Below the pieces are notes generated by a model that made no database searches, was not told the DNA's origin, and saw only the letters and a list, made by a program, of their open reading frames with translations. 58,988 nucleotides of DNA from Kiloniellaceae bacterium (GTDB taxonomy: Bacteria > Pseudomonadota > Alphaproteobacteria > Kiloniellales > J153): positions 1 to 58,988 of the forward strand of contig JAJFGN010000047.1 of the NCBI GenBank assembly GCA_021776115.1. The letters are read 5' to 3'. A program made the translations under genes and the position numbers. Of this stretch, positions 33,132 to 42,201 are shown one piece after another. Position 1 is the stretch's first letter; each line of letters starts with the position of its first letter.

Positions 33132-34256
33132 ATGGAACGCTGTGATTTTCTTGTCGTAGGAGCCGGGATCGCCGGCGCATCGGCGGCGTACGAACTGGCC
33201 GCCTCGGGCACTGTCATTGTGCTGGAGCAAGAAAGCCAGCCGGGTTATCACACCACCGGGCGCTCGGCCGCCCAATTCCTGGAAACCTATGGAAACAGCG
33301 TGGTTCGGCGCCTTACGCGCGCGAGCCGTGCGTTCTTTTTCACGCCACCTAAGGGGTTCACTGAGCATCCACTCCTTTCCGCGAGGCCGGCACTCTACAT
33401 AGCGCGTGAGGATCAGTTGGATGCACTTGCCCGCTTCGAAGATAAAGTCCGCCGCCTGACACCCAGTGTCGAGCGTCTGTCGGCAGATCGGACCCTGGAG
33501 ATCGTGCCGGCCTTGAAAGAAGCCTACGTGGCGGCGAGCGTGATCGAGCCGGACGCCATGGACATCGATGTCCATGCGCTCCATCAAGGCTACCTAAGGG
33601 ATTTACGCCGGCGCGGCGGCAAGGTGGCGACGGACGCGGAGATGACGGCGCTTTCCAGGTCGCACCGCATGTGGGTGGCGGAGACGCCTGCCGGCTCTTT
33701 CTCTGCCCCCGTCATTGTCAACGCGGCCGGTGCCTGGTGCGATGCGGTCGCCGGTCTCGCCGGCGTGCGTCCGATTGGGCTGGTACCGAAGCGGCGCACC
33801 GCCGTCACAATCGACCCGCCGCCGGAACTCGATATCTCCGCCTGGCCTTTGACCATCGACATCGATGAGCAGTTTTATTTCAAGCCGGAGGCGGGGCAGA
33901 TCCTCGTGTCGCCCGCCGACGAAACGCCGTCACCGCCGTGCGACTCGCGCCCGGATGAGATCGACGTGGCGCTCGCGGTCGAGCGCGTCCAAGAGGCGAC
34001 CACTCTCACAGTCCCACGCATCAAGCATGAATGGTCCGGGCTGCGCAGTTTCGTCGCCGACAACACACCTGTGGTGGGCATGGATGGCGAGGCCGATGGG
34101 TTCTTTTGGCTGGCCGGTCAGGGCGGTTACGGCATCCAGACGGCGCCCGCGATGGCCCGCGCGACGGCGGCCCTGATTGTATCGGGCGCCCTGCCGGACG
34201 ATCTCACGGAGCAAGGCCTGCGCGAGTCCGCCTTGGCACCGCAACGCCTGCGGTAA
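33132..34256 (+). CDS. FAD-dependent D-amino acid dehydrogenase (D-arginine-dehydrogenase-like)
   Basis: This 374-residue flavoprotein is of the DAO/GlpD fold. The FAD motif is VGAGIAGASAAYELA, followed by VLEQESQPGYHTTGRSAA; mid-protein VIVNAAGAWCDAVAGLAGVRP and C-terminal GLRSFVADNTPVVG and FFWLAGQGGYGIQT complete it. The overall pattern matches the Pseudomonas D-arginine dehydrogenase (DauA) closely as I recall it. However, the segment after GRSAA reads QFLETYG rather than the HYTVAYG I remember there, so D-Arg specificity is not assured. It oxidises an amino acid to the imino/keto acid, feeding electrons onward. GTG or ATG alternatives are not needed; ATG 33132 fits. It is controlled most likely by the adjacent XRE-cupin protein. 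Confidence 0.85.
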   Translation: MERCDFLVVGAGIAGASAAYELAASGTVIVLEQESQPGYHTTGRSAAQFLETYGNSVVRRLTRASRAFFFTPPKGFTEHPLLSARPALYIAREDQLDALARFEDKVRRLTPSVERLSADRTLEIVPALKEAYVAASVIEPDAMDIDVHALHQGYLRDLRRRGGKVATDAEMTALSRSHRMWVAETPAGSFSAPVIVNAAGAWCDAVAGLAGVRPIGLVPKRRTAVTIDPPPELDISAWPLTIDIDEQFYFKPEAGQILVSPADETPSPPCDSRPDEIDVALAVERVQEATTLTVPRIKHEWSGLRSFVADNTPVVGMDGEADGFFWLAGQGGYGIQTAPAMARATAALIVSGALPDDLTEQGLRESALAPQRLR

Positions 34257-34302
34257 ACGGCGCCCGACCCCATCGGCGATGACAGCTCACCAAGGGGATC
34301 CG

Positions 34303-35583
34303 ATGACACAAGGAAAGATCGTCCCAATCGGTTCCGGGCTCTTAACGCGATCCCTCCTAAGGGCCGCCATGGCCATTTTGGCGATCATGACGCTTTTACG
34401 AACTGAAACCGCTCGAGCAGAAATCCCCGTTTCAATCGAACTTGTTCTCGCCGTCGATATTTCGCGAAGTGTCGACGACGCAGAGTACGATTTGCAAATG
34501 ACCGGGATAGCCAGCGCCTTTCGAAACCCTGAGATTATTGACCTCATCGGGCAGCAGAACGGTGTGGCCGTGACGCTCTTCCAGTGGAGCGAGGAGGTCG
34601 ACAAGCAACGCATAATCCCCTGGCAACTGCTGGGCGATCCAGCCACGGTCTTGTCGTTTGCCAACGAGGTGGAGGCTCTCGAGCGCAGTCCGATCCGCAA
34701 ATTCACCAGCATTGGCACGGCCATTGAATTCGGTGTTCGCCTCATTACCGGGAACGCGTTCGCCGGGCGGCAGTTGAAGATAGATATTTCGGGCGATGGC
34801 CGCGACAATGTCGGCTCGCTGCCCTCGGCCGCGCGGCAACAGGCAAGATCCCTGGGGATCGCGATCAACGGATTACCGATCCTCATCGACACCTACAAAC
34901 TGGATAGGTATTACCGCGACAAAGTCATCGCTGGCCCGGGCGCCTTCCTAGAAATTGCAAACGACTATAACGATTTTGCCCGCGCCTTCCTGCGCAAGCT
35001 TCGGCGCGAAATTACCCCCTCGATCAGTTGGAACGACGCCGCGCCGCACCCGCCGGTTCAGCAAGCTGATACGAGCCTGCGAAGCGCCGGCCAACGCGCG
35101 CCTTTGAGGGCGGCGCTGACGGTAACGTCGATCCTGGCGGCGGCGGCGCAAGGGTTCGACGCGCTTGGCGACGCGCGCCAAGTCGCAACGATCCCCATGT
35201 CGTGGGCGGTCGAGCAGGACGTCGACTCCGCGACCGGAGATAGGATCTGCCTGGTCGTCTCCCGCGGCAGGGATGTAACCGCCCGTCTGGCCCAGGAAAA
35301 CGGCGCGAGGACTGCGGTCTGGACGGTGATCGTGGGTCACGACAATTCCCCGGCGTCGCTACGCTACTTGCGGATCGGCAAGCTTTACTACACATCCGAC
35401 CAGCCGAGTTTTCACGGCCGCGAGGCCAAGGAGATCGTGGAGCGTTTGAGATCGCCGGGCGAATTCGCATTCGAATGGGCGCAGCGCCCCAACCACGCGA
35501 AACGTGGGGGCCTGTTTGGAACCGGTAATTTCGCGGCGAAAGCCGCCGTGTGTGAGAGCTGGATTCGCGGCACCCGAATCTAG
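34303..35583 (+). CDS. DUF1194 vWA-like exported protein with extra C-terminal domain
   Basis: After a signal peptide (LRAAMAILAIMTLLRTETARA) the first ~230 mature residues form a DUF1194 von Willebrand factor A-like domain. The MIDAS motif is VLAVDISRSVDDAEYD (DxSxS), with TSIGTAIEFG and IDISGDGRDN. The last ~165 residues are a separate, uncharacterised domain (ICLVVSRGRDVTARL, VWTVIVGHDNSPASLRYL, GGLFGTGNFAAKAAVCESW), linked by a Pro/Gln segment. That second domain weakly recalls periplasmic invasion-associated proteins. ATG 34303 is selected because AAGGGG lies six bases upstream. It is 46 bases downstream of the flavoenzyme gene on the same strand, possibly co-transcribed; role unknown. 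Confidence 0.75.
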   Translation: MTQGKIVPIGSGLLTRSLLRAAMAILAIMTLLRTETARAEIPVSIELVLAVDISRSVDDAEYDLQMTGIASAFRNPEIIDLIGQQNGVAVTLFQWSEEVDKQRIIPWQLLGDPATVLSFANEVEALERSPIRKFTSIGTAIEFGVRLITGNAFAGRQLKIDISGDGRDNVGSLPSAARQQARSLGIAINGLPILIDTYKLDRYYRDKVIAGPGAFLEIANDYNDFARAFLRKLRREITPSISWNDAAPHPPVQQADTSLRSAGQRAPLRAALTVTSILAAAAQGFDALGDARQVATIPMSWAVEQDVDSATGDRICLVVSRGRDVTARLAQENGARTAVWTVIVGHDNSPASLRYLRIGKLYYTSDQPSFHGREAKEIVERLRSPGEFAFEWAQRPNHAKRGGLFGTGNFAAKAAVCESWIRGTRI

Positions 35584-35678
35584 ATCGAGTTTTCCCAGAT
35601 TGGCTCGTCTGCACCCTAGCCCTTCGGGTCGTGACCCTAAAACGCGAAGCAGGCCGTCACCAGGGTGAGAAATGCCGA

Positions 35679-36665
35679 CTAGCCCCACAGCGCCGGATCG
35701 GGCGGCAGGATCGTACTACCTTCATAACGCAAGCCCGGCTCGCGGTCCTTGGCAAGTAACAGCGGTCCGTCCAGATCGACGAAACTCGCGAATTGCGCAA
35801 CGACCATCCCCGGCGCCATGGCAAGCGAGGTTCCGATATTGCAGCCGACCATAATGCCGAACCCCAGTGACTTGGCCTCGCGAACAAGCGCCAACGCCTC
35901 GGTCAGCCCTCCGGCCTTGTCGAGCTTGACGTTCACGTAGTCGTACTTCCCGGCAAGTTGCGAAAGCGAAGCCCGGTCCAGACAGGACTCGTCCGCCGCG
36001 AGCGGGATCGAGCTTTTGAAGCCTTCCAGTATCGCATCCTGACCCGGCGCGAAGGGTTGCTCGACAAGCTCGACCCCAAGCGCCGCCAGCTTCGGCAAGT
36101 AGTCCCGGAACTGCACCTCGCTCCATCCGGTATTGGCGTCGACCGAAATCCGTGCGGCGGGCGCGGCTTCGCGGACCGCGGCGACGCGGTCGGGGTCGCC
36201 CTCGCGGCCCAGTTTGAGTTTAAGCACTGGACGGTGCCGATTCGCCTTGGCGTCCGACGCCATCTTCTCAGGCGACCCGAGAGAAATTGTAAACACGGTG
36301 GTCGCCGGTTCGAGCGGCCCGTCGAGTCCCACCAGACGCGAGATGGGCCTGCCGGCGAGTTTGGCCTCCAGGTCCCAGAGGGCGCAGTCAACAGCGTTCC
36401 GCGCCGGCCCCGACGGCAACAACGCCTGTAGCTCGTCCCGATCAATGCCCGATTCGATCCGATTGCGGATCGCCTCGATTTCGTCGACAACCGGCGTGCG
36501 GTCGGGCGCAAAGGCGTCGGCGCGCTCGCACTCGCCGCGGCCAACCGCTCCATCCTGTTCGATCTCCACGACGACGACTTCGCCATGCTCCTGAACCAGA
36601 CGGGAGATGACAAATGTCTCACGAAGCGGCCATTGTTCCGCGCTGACCGTCAGATGCCTCATCAT
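35679..36665 (-). CDS. dgcA: N-acetyl-D-glutamate racemase-like enolase-superfamily enzyme
   Basis: This 328-residue enolase-superfamily enzyme has the dipeptide-epimerase layout: Lys-x-Lys in VLKLKLGRE, metal ligands Asp in ISVDANTGWS, Glu in ELVEQPF and Asp in PLAADESC, and the second base Lys in VNVKLDKAGGL. It could be read as an L-Ala-D/L-Glu epimerase. However, it is directly downstream of a DUF1611 (DgcN) gene with a 3-base gap, and that pair is known as DgcN-DgcA of D-glutamate catabolism: DgcN acetylates D-Glu and DgcA racemises N-acetyl-D-Glu. I follow the context for the name. Confidence 0.82.
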   Translation of the reverse strand: MMRHLTVSAEQWPLRETFVISRLVQEHGEVVVVEIEQDGAVGRGECERADAFAPDRTPVVDEIEAIRNRIESGIDRDELQALLPSGPARNAVDCALWDLEAKLAGRPISRLVGLDGPLEPATTVFTISLGSPEKMASDAKANRHRPVLKLKLGREGDPDRVAAVREAAPAARISVDANTGWSEVQFRDYLPKLAALGVELVEQPFAPGQDAILEGFKSSIPLAADESCLDRASLSQLAGKYDYVNVKLDKAGGLTEALALVREAKSLGFGIMVGCNIGTSLAMAPGMVVAQFASFVDLDGPLLLAKDREPGLRYEGSTILPPDPALWG

Positions 36666-36668
36666 TCT

Positions 36669-37679
36669 CTACTTCAGATTATCGACCAGTTTGGCCACAC
36701 CGGTGCGGACCGGATCGACGACGGGAACATTGTGAAGGTCTTCAAGTTCCGCCATCGCCGCCATCGCCTGCGCCTCGCCGAGATTGGACGAATTGACCGA
36801 AAAGCCCGCCAAAGTGGCATTCCTATTTGTGCGGCGCGCCAGGGTGAGATTTGTCGCGATAACCTCTTCCAAGTCCGGTATCGGGTAGTCGTCGTAATCG
36901 CCGTCAATGTCCGTGCGGCCAAGCTCATGGCACAGGACCAGCGTGTCGGCTTGGGCGCCGTGCAGCAATCCTAGGCTGACAGCGGCGTAGGCCGGGTGAA
37001 AAAGCGAGCCCTGCCCCTCGATCACATCCCAATGATCCGCCTCGTTTTCAGGTGCGAGCACCTCGACCGCACCCGACAGGAAGTCGGACACGACCGCATC
37101 GACCGCCAGTCCGGAGCCCTGGATCAGAATCCCGGTCTGGCCGGTCGCGCGAAACGTCGACTTCACACCGCGCCGGCGAAGCTCGGCGTCGATCGCAAGG
37201 GCCGAGAACATCTTACCTACACAACAATCCGTGCCGACGGTCAGCAGACGCTTGCCGGATCGCTTGCGGCCCGTGCCGCAGGGTAAGTCTGGAGGCGGTT
37301 CGCGGACGTCGAACACGCGGCATCCGGATCGCTCGGCGGCTTCGGCAATTGCCGGAACTTCGGCCAAACGCGCGTGCAATCCGCTGGCTATGTCCATTCC
37401 CGATTCAAGCACCTCAACACACAAGGAAATCCAGCTATCGGGGAGCTTCCCGCCGACGGGCGCGAGACCCATGACGAAGGTCGTACAACCGGCCGCCGCC
37501 GCGTCCTTCACGGTCATATCCGGAAACCCGAGATCGACGGCCTTTTCGCTCAATCGAAGCTGCGCCCGGCAATTCTCTGGGCGCCAATAGGCCACGCCGG
37601 CCGCCGTCTTCGCATCGAGCGGGCTCCCGGCCGCGCCCACAAAAAGCAGGTAGGGCTTTCTCAATTCAATCAGGGCCAT
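36669..37679 (-). CDS. dgcN: DUF1611 D-glutamate N-acetyltransferase-like protein
   Basis: This 336-residue DUF1611 protein has an N-terminal Rossmann-like part (RKPYLLFVGAAGSPLDAKTAAG, LGFPDMTVKDAAAAG) and a P-loop-like C-terminal part (LLTVGTDCCVGKMFSALAI, RATGQTGILIQGSGLAVDAVV, IEGQGSLFHPAYAAVSLGLLHG). These segments define the DgcN family, which acetylates D-glutamate at the first step of a D-Glu pathway. The P-loop-type motif suggests CoA or nucleotide binding. It is flanked by dgcA 3 bases downstream and an aminotransferase gene 47 bases upstream, on the same strand. Four enzymes therefore appear to be co-transcribed. Confidence 0.85.
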   Translation of the reverse strand: MALIELRKPYLLFVGAAGSPLDAKTAAGVAYWRPENCRAQLRLSEKAVDLGFPDMTVKDAAAAGCTTFVMGLAPVGGKLPDSWISLCVEVLESGMDIASGLHARLAEVPAIAEAAERSGCRVFDVREPPPDLPCGTGRKRSGKRLLTVGTDCCVGKMFSALAIDAELRRRGVKSTFRATGQTGILIQGSGLAVDAVVSDFLSGAVEVLAPENEADHWDVIEGQGSLFHPAYAAVSLGLLHGAQADTLVLCHELGRTDIDGDYDDYPIPDLEEVIATNLTLARRTNRNATLAGFSVNSSNLGEAQAMAAMAELEDLHNVPVVDPVRTGVAKLVDNLK

Positions 37680-37726
37680 GAGGAGGCTTTCGACTCACTG
37701 GTTCGCCGAAAGTCGGCGGGTGTCAT

Positions 37727-38653
37727 CTATTGCAGCTTGCTTAGGTATTGCTGAACGAAATCGCAGTCCACAAGACCGGCATAGGCGTCGATCAAGCGTT
37801 TGGTGATAGGGCCATAGACATCGCCCTCACCGATCGTCACGCCGTTGATGCTGGTGATCGGGCATATACACAGGCTGGTCGAGGTGATGAAGGCCTCATC
37901 CGCATTATAGCCATCGAATAGGTCGAGGTCGGCCTCGCGAAACGGAATCCCCAACTCGATGGCCAGGTCGATGGCCGTCTGGCGGCTAACGCCCGGCAAG
38001 ACGTAATTTTCTTTCGGCGTCAATAACTCACCGCCGCGCACGATGAAAATGTTGCTGCCCATTCCCTCGCACAGGTTGCCGTTACGATCGAGCAGAATGG
38101 CCCAACCATTCGGGTTCTGGGCGCGGACTTCCAGATCGCCCATGATCAGATTGAGGTAGTTGTGGGTTTTGGTGCGTGGCGTTAACGCATCTGGCGATGT
38201 CCTGCGCACCGAAGGAACGACAACCGGTACGCCATCGCGATAGTAGTGCGCGCGCTCCGCCACCGGCATTGGCGAGCATTCCACAATGACGGTCGGCCCG
38301 TAATGATCCCAGTTGTCGCCCTCGGCCTTGAGCACGCCGCGGGTCACGCGCTGTCCCACCCAGTAGTCCTCGTCGCCACCAAGAAGGTGGAGGTTCTCCT
38401 CGACCACTCTCTCGGTGATGGCGATCATTTCGCCGGGTTTCATGCCGGGGTCGAGCCTTAGGGCTCGCATCGAGCGGTAGAAACGCTCGATATGATCCTC
38501 CAGCTTGAAGATCCGGTGCTTGAACGTCCGGGTCATATCGAAGGCGCCATCGCCGAATAGAAAGCTGCGCTCGCGATAAGGAACCAGTGCCTGGCTTTCG
38601 GGAATGTATTCGCCATTGAAGTAGACGATCCGTTCGTTTGCGAATTTTGTCAT
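37727..38653 (-). CDS. Class IV PLP aminotransferase (BCAT/D-amino acid transaminase type)
   Basis: This 308-residue fold-type IV transaminase has the catalytic Lys in LTPRTKTHNYLNLIMG, Glu in GNLCEGMGSNIF (PLP N1 partner), and LPGVSRQTAIDLAIELGI with TSTSLCICPITSING. The family contains branched-chain aminotransferases, D-amino acid transaminases and R-selective amine transaminases. The N-terminal FGDGAFDMTRTFKHRIFKLEDH is present, but I cannot fix enantiomer preference from it. The D-Glu genes next to it suggest a D-amino acid/2-oxo acid partner (inference). GGGAGG precedes the ATG, nine bases away. Confidence 0.85.
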   Translation of the reverse strand: MTKFANERIVYFNGEYIPESQALVPYRERSFLFGDGAFDMTRTFKHRIFKLEDHIERFYRSMRALRLDPGMKPGEMIAITERVVEENLHLLGGDEDYWVGQRVTRGVLKAEGDNWDHYGPTVIVECSPMPVAERAHYYRDGVPVVVPSVRRTSPDALTPRTKTHNYLNLIMGDLEVRAQNPNGWAILLDRNGNLCEGMGSNIFIVRGGELLTPKENYVLPGVSRQTAIDLAIELGIPFREADLDLFDGYNADEAFITSTSLCICPITSINGVTIGEGDVYGPITKRLIDAYAGLVDCDFVQQYLSKLQ

Positions 38654-38676
38654 GACTCATGCCTCCCAACAAAGCT

Positions 38677-39615
38677 CTAGAATGCCACCTGGTCGCCGCC
38701 CTTGAGCTTCAGCATCTCCCGCGCCTCACTCGGCGTTGCGACTTCCAGCGACAACTCTTCCAAAATGCGTCGGATTTTGGCAACCTGCGCCGCATTCGAT
38801 GGGGCCAATTCACCCTTACCGAGATAAAGACTGTCTTCCAAGCCGACGCGCACATTGGCGCCCATGGTCGCCGCAAAGGTGCAAAACGGCATTTGGTGGC
38901 GCCCGGCCGCCAGGATCGACCACTGATAGTCGGCACCGAACAGCTTGTTGGCGATCCGACGCATGTGCATGACATTCTCCTGATCCGGCCCAATCCCACC
39001 CAGGATTCCGAAAATGGTTTGCACAAAGAGCGGCGGCTTTACCAGACCGCGATCAAGGAAGTGTGCCAGATTATAGAGGTGCCCCACATCATAGCACTCG
39101 AATTCGAACCGGGTTCCGCAGCCTTCGCCGAGATCTTTCAGAATGCGCTCGATATCGGCAAAAGTGTTGCGGAATATCGCGTCGCGCGAACCTTCGAGAA
39201 AGGGCCGCTCCCAATCGTGTTTGAAATCCGGATACCGGTTCAGCATCGGGTAAAGCCCGAAATTGATCGATCCCATGTTGAGCGACGCCATCTCGGGTTT
39301 CGCATGCAAGGCCGCCGCGATGCGCTCGGCCACGCTCATGCCTTGCCCGCCGCCGGTGGTGATATTTACAACAGCGTCGCATTGCTGCTTGATCCGGGGC
39401 AGGAACCGCATGAAGACATCGGGGTCGGGGGTTGGCCGGCCGTCGATTGGATCGCGGGCGTGCAGATGGATAATCGCGGCGCCGGCCTCGGCGGCGGCCA
39501 CCGATTGCTCGGCGATCTCGTCGGGGGTTAGCGGCAGGTGCGGTGACATCGTCGGGGTGTGAATCGAACCTGTGACAGCACAGGTGATGATCACTTTCCT
39601 GGATGATGCGGCCAT
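38677..39615 (-). CDS. BKACE-family beta-keto acid cleavage enzyme (DUF849)
   Basis: This is a 312-residue TIM-barrel enzyme of the DUF849/3-keto-5-aminohexanoate cleavage family. The zinc-binding HxH is in AAIIHLHARDP (His49/His51 approx.), followed by NITTGGG and the C-terminal GANVRVGLEDSLYLGKGE. BKACE enzymes condense a beta-keto acid with acetyl-CoA, giving acetoacetate or a related product and a new acyl-CoA. It is the first gene of the aminotransferase-dgcN-dgcA operon (23 bases before the aminotransferase). The beta-keto substrate could arise by transamination or oxidation of an amino acid (inference). Confidence 0.9.
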   Translation of the reverse strand: MAASSRKVIITCAVTGSIHTPTMSPHLPLTPDEIAEQSVAAAEAGAAIIHLHARDPIDGRPTPDPDVFMRFLPRIKQQCDAVVNITTGGGQGMSVAERIAAALHAKPEMASLNMGSINFGLYPMLNRYPDFKHDWERPFLEGSRDAIFRNTFADIERILKDLGEGCGTRFEFECYDVGHLYNLAHFLDRGLVKPPLFVQTIFGILGGIGPDQENVMHMRRIANKLFGADYQWSILAAGRHQMPFCTFAATMGANVRVGLEDSLYLGKGELAPSNAAQVAKIRRILEELSLEVATPSEAREMLKLKGGDQVAF

Positions 39616-39778
39616 GACAGGTTCCTCTCCGATGGCGTTCCGGCGAGCCGCTCACGACCTGCTACAACAAGTCTAAAAGAACAGCCGACCTTGGCTTGAC
39701 CTCGGAAGTGTGCCCTGCAAATGGCGCCGCGTAAACCGACCGGCGGGGGAGCTCGAGGGGCGCGGCCCCTACCCCGCC

Positions 39779-41347
39779 CTAAGATGCGAGGGGCAGGCCC
39801 ATGACGATGGCCAAGCCGCCGGCCGGGCGGTTCTCGGCCCAAACCTGACCGCCAATCGATTGTAGGTTTCGCCGGACAATCCACAGGCCAATGCCGAAAT
39901 GGCGCGCCGACGGACCGGCCGTTTCATCCTTTTCTTCCTTCTGGCGGCCGCGGAGGGAAATATAGCGCTCGAAAATCCGTTCCACATCTTCTGGTGCGAC
40001 ACCGGGACCTCGGTCACGCACGATGAGGACGGCGCCGCCCTTGGCGCGCCGCAAATCGACCCTGATCTCTCCGCCAATGGGAGATATCTCGACCGCATTG
40101 TCGATGACGTTCTCGATCACCGTTTCCATAAGATCTTGGCCGGCTCGAATGACGATCTCCGGCTGGATACTCATGGACAATGTCAGTTGCCGGCTGGCCA
40201 GACTGTCCGCATAGGCGCCGAGCATACGCTCGAGCAAGCGCGAGATATTGATCTTTTCGCGCGTGGCATCGAGCAATTCAGCAGTCGCCTGATCGAGACG
40301 GCGGGCGCTGGCAACCAAATAGTCCAGACGATCTACGGACTCATCGATGACCTCCAGCGCCCTTTTCCCGCGCGGGTTATCGGCCGGAATAAATCGGTGC
40401 AGTGGTGTTAAGGACTGACGCATAATCGCGATCGGGGTTTTAAAGGCGTGCGCGTTATCTTCCGCCGCGCGCCGCAGACTTTCCGCCGAATCGCGCAGCG
40501 CCCCAGTCATGCGGTCGAATTCCTCGGCAACCTCCGACAGTTCCGGCACCTCGTTCTCGGCAGCAAAGCCCCTGCCGGAGCTGCGCCCCTCACCGATGCC
40601 GCGCGCCATATCGCGAAATCGCATAATGCTGCGCCATATTGAATAAAACAGGCCGAATGTGAAGATCGCCATGCCCAAATAAATGGCCGACGCAATCCGC
40701 ACCTCAATGGTCATCCAGTAAGGCTGATCGATGGCCGTGCCCAGCATTTCAGTCGAGGTGTGGGTTGTGATCACGGCCCAGCAACCGGCTTTGGTCGTAA
40801 CCGGCGTGATCGAGGTCAGAAGTTCCTCTGTGCCGCTATCCTGCAGGTGGCGTAACGCGATCGGCACTTGCACCTGGCAGGACTGAACCAGTTTATCCAG
40901 AACCCCGCGTTCGATTAGCCGATCGCGCTCTGCCTGAAGGGTGGCCGCGGGGACTGGCGGTTCCGAGGCGACAAAGAAAAAATCTTCCAGTCCGTGCTCG
41001 CTGGCCGGGCGGAACAGCACCTTGATACCCGCATAGTCGGTCGCCAGAGGTTTGACCGCGGCATTCAAATCCGGCAGCGGGGACGGGTCCTCCCGCGAAA
41101 GTAAAGGACGCAGCCCTTCCGCGATCAAGCGGCCCTGAGCGCGCACGCTTTCCAGCAGTAGTCGTCTTTTTTCCGAGTCGGCCTGGCGAAATTCCGAGTA
41201 CAGGATCACCGGCACGGTCATAAAGACCAGCAGAAGCAAAACCAGCTTGCCAACCAGAGATCGGGAGGCGCCGCCCAGCGGACGGAATTTCTTGCGACGG
41301 GCGGAGCTAGCGTTGGCGAGCTTGGTAACCTGCTCGACTCGCGCCAT
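39779..41347 (-). CDS. Sensor histidine kinase (ChvG/EnvZ-type)
   Basis: This 522-residue membrane kinase has a first TM helix (KLVLLLLVFMTVPVILY, ~32-48), a periplasmic sensor of about 160 residues with two Cys-bearing segments (LVQSCQVQVP, TKAGCWAVITTHTS), a second TM helix (ASAIYLGMAIFTFGLFYSIW), a HAMP-like linker, the H-box AEDNAHAFKTPIAIMRQSL and the ATPase region (NVIDNAVEISP, IVRDRGPGVAPEDVERIFE, GIGLWIVRRN). It is transcribed after the response regulator, two bases downstream. Resemblance to ChvG supports an envelope/acid-stress role, though the name is not assured. Confidence 0.88.
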   Translation of the reverse strand: MARVEQVTKLANASSARRKKFRPLGGASRSLVGKLVLLLLVFMTVPVILYSEFRQADSEKRRLLLESVRAQGRLIAEGLRPLLSREDPSPLPDLNAAVKPLATDYAGIKVLFRPASEHGLEDFFFVASEPPVPAATLQAERDRLIERGVLDKLVQSCQVQVPIALRHLQDSGTEELLTSITPVTTKAGCWAVITTHTSTEMLGTAIDQPYWMTIEVRIASAIYLGMAIFTFGLFYSIWRSIMRFRDMARGIGEGRSSGRGFAAENEVPELSEVAEEFDRMTGALRDSAESLRRAAEDNAHAFKTPIAIMRQSLTPLHRFIPADNPRGKRALEVIDESVDRLDYLVASARRLDQATAELLDATREKINISRLLERMLGAYADSLASRQLTLSMSIQPEIVIRAGQDLMETVIENVIDNAVEISPIGGEIRVDLRRAKGGAVLIVRDRGPGVAPEDVERIFERYISLRGRQKEEKDETAGPSARHFGIGLWIVRRNLQSIGGQVWAENRPAGGLAIVMGLPLAS

Positions 41348-41349
41348 TC

Positions 41350-42195
41350 TTACTCAGCCTCGTTCCACGCTCCCGCTTGCCCTGCCGGCCCACCCGCACT
41401 GGCATCTGCACCGGCGCCAACCTCACCCGGTTCGTCCCGCCAGCGATAGCCAAAGCCGGGGTAGTTGTCGATCCGGTCGAAGTCCGCATCGACATCGCGG
41501 AACTTCTTACGAATTCGCTTGATGAAGGAACGCACATTGGCCCGGTATCCGTCGGTCCCGAAGCCCGCCACGAAATCCTTACCGCGGACGATGTCGTAGA
41601 TTTGCCGGTAGGTGACGTCTCGGCCCGATTGAGTCACCATAAAGCGAATGATGGCGAACTCGCTGAGTGTGAGATCGACCTGCCCGCCTTGCCAGTAGGC
41701 GCGGTGAATACCTAGCCTTAACTCAAGCGGCCCGCGCCGCACGTTGCCCGAGGCATCGACCTCGCCCGCGCTATTGGCGCCGGTCCCCACCGTGGCCTTG
41801 GCCCCGTCGGTGATCAGCTTGAGCCTGCCCAAAATGATCTGTAGCCGGCGCGACTTGTCTATGAAATCGACCGCACCCCATTTCAGGGCCGCCTCTTCGT
41901 AAATCTCGTCGCTAAGCATGGTCAGGAAAATTACCGGGGTTTCGACCCGCGTCTCCCGCAACCGGCGCAGGACACCGAGACCATCCAGGCCAGGCATGCG
42001 CCAATCCAAAAGAACGGCATCGGCGGGATTTCCTTCGTCGAAGAACGTCAGGACGCTTTCACCGTCCGGAAAGTCGACAACGTCATAGCCTTCCTCGGCA
42101 AGGTTCAGGCCCAAAGACTCGCGGAACAGATCGTCATCGTCAACGATGACCACACGCGCCGACTGCGGCTCTTGCACACTGGCGGCCAACGACAT
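41350..42195 (-). CDS. OmpR-family response regulator (ChvI-like)
   Basis: The receiver domain (about 15-130) has the acidic pair VIVDDDDLF, phosphoacceptor Asp in AVLLDWRMPGLDG, Thr in VIFLTMLSD and Lys in VDFIDKSRR. The winged-helix domain (about 155-255) has VDLTLSEFAIIRFMV and VRSFIKRIRKKFR, DNYPGFGYRW. A linker of low complexity joins them and an Ala/Gly-rich tail follows. ATG 42195 is preferred over the GTG one codon before it. It overlaps neither neighbour but is packed between a lipoprotein gene and the kinase gene. Confidence 0.9.
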   Translation of the reverse strand: MSLAASVQEPQSARVVIVDDDDLFRESLGLNLAEEGYDVVDFPDGESVLTFFDEGNPADAVLLDWRMPGLDGLGVLRRLRETRVETPVIFLTMLSDEIYEEAALKWGAVDFIDKSRRLQIILGRLKLITDGAKATVGTGANSAGEVDASGNVRRGPLELRLGIHRAYWQGGQVDLTLSEFAIIRFMVTQSGRDVTYRQIYDIVRGKDFVAGFGTDGYRANVRSFIKRIRKKFRDVDADFDRIDNYPGFGYRWRDEPGEVGAGADASAGGPAGQAGAWNEAE

Positions 42196-42201
42196 CACCG
42201 A

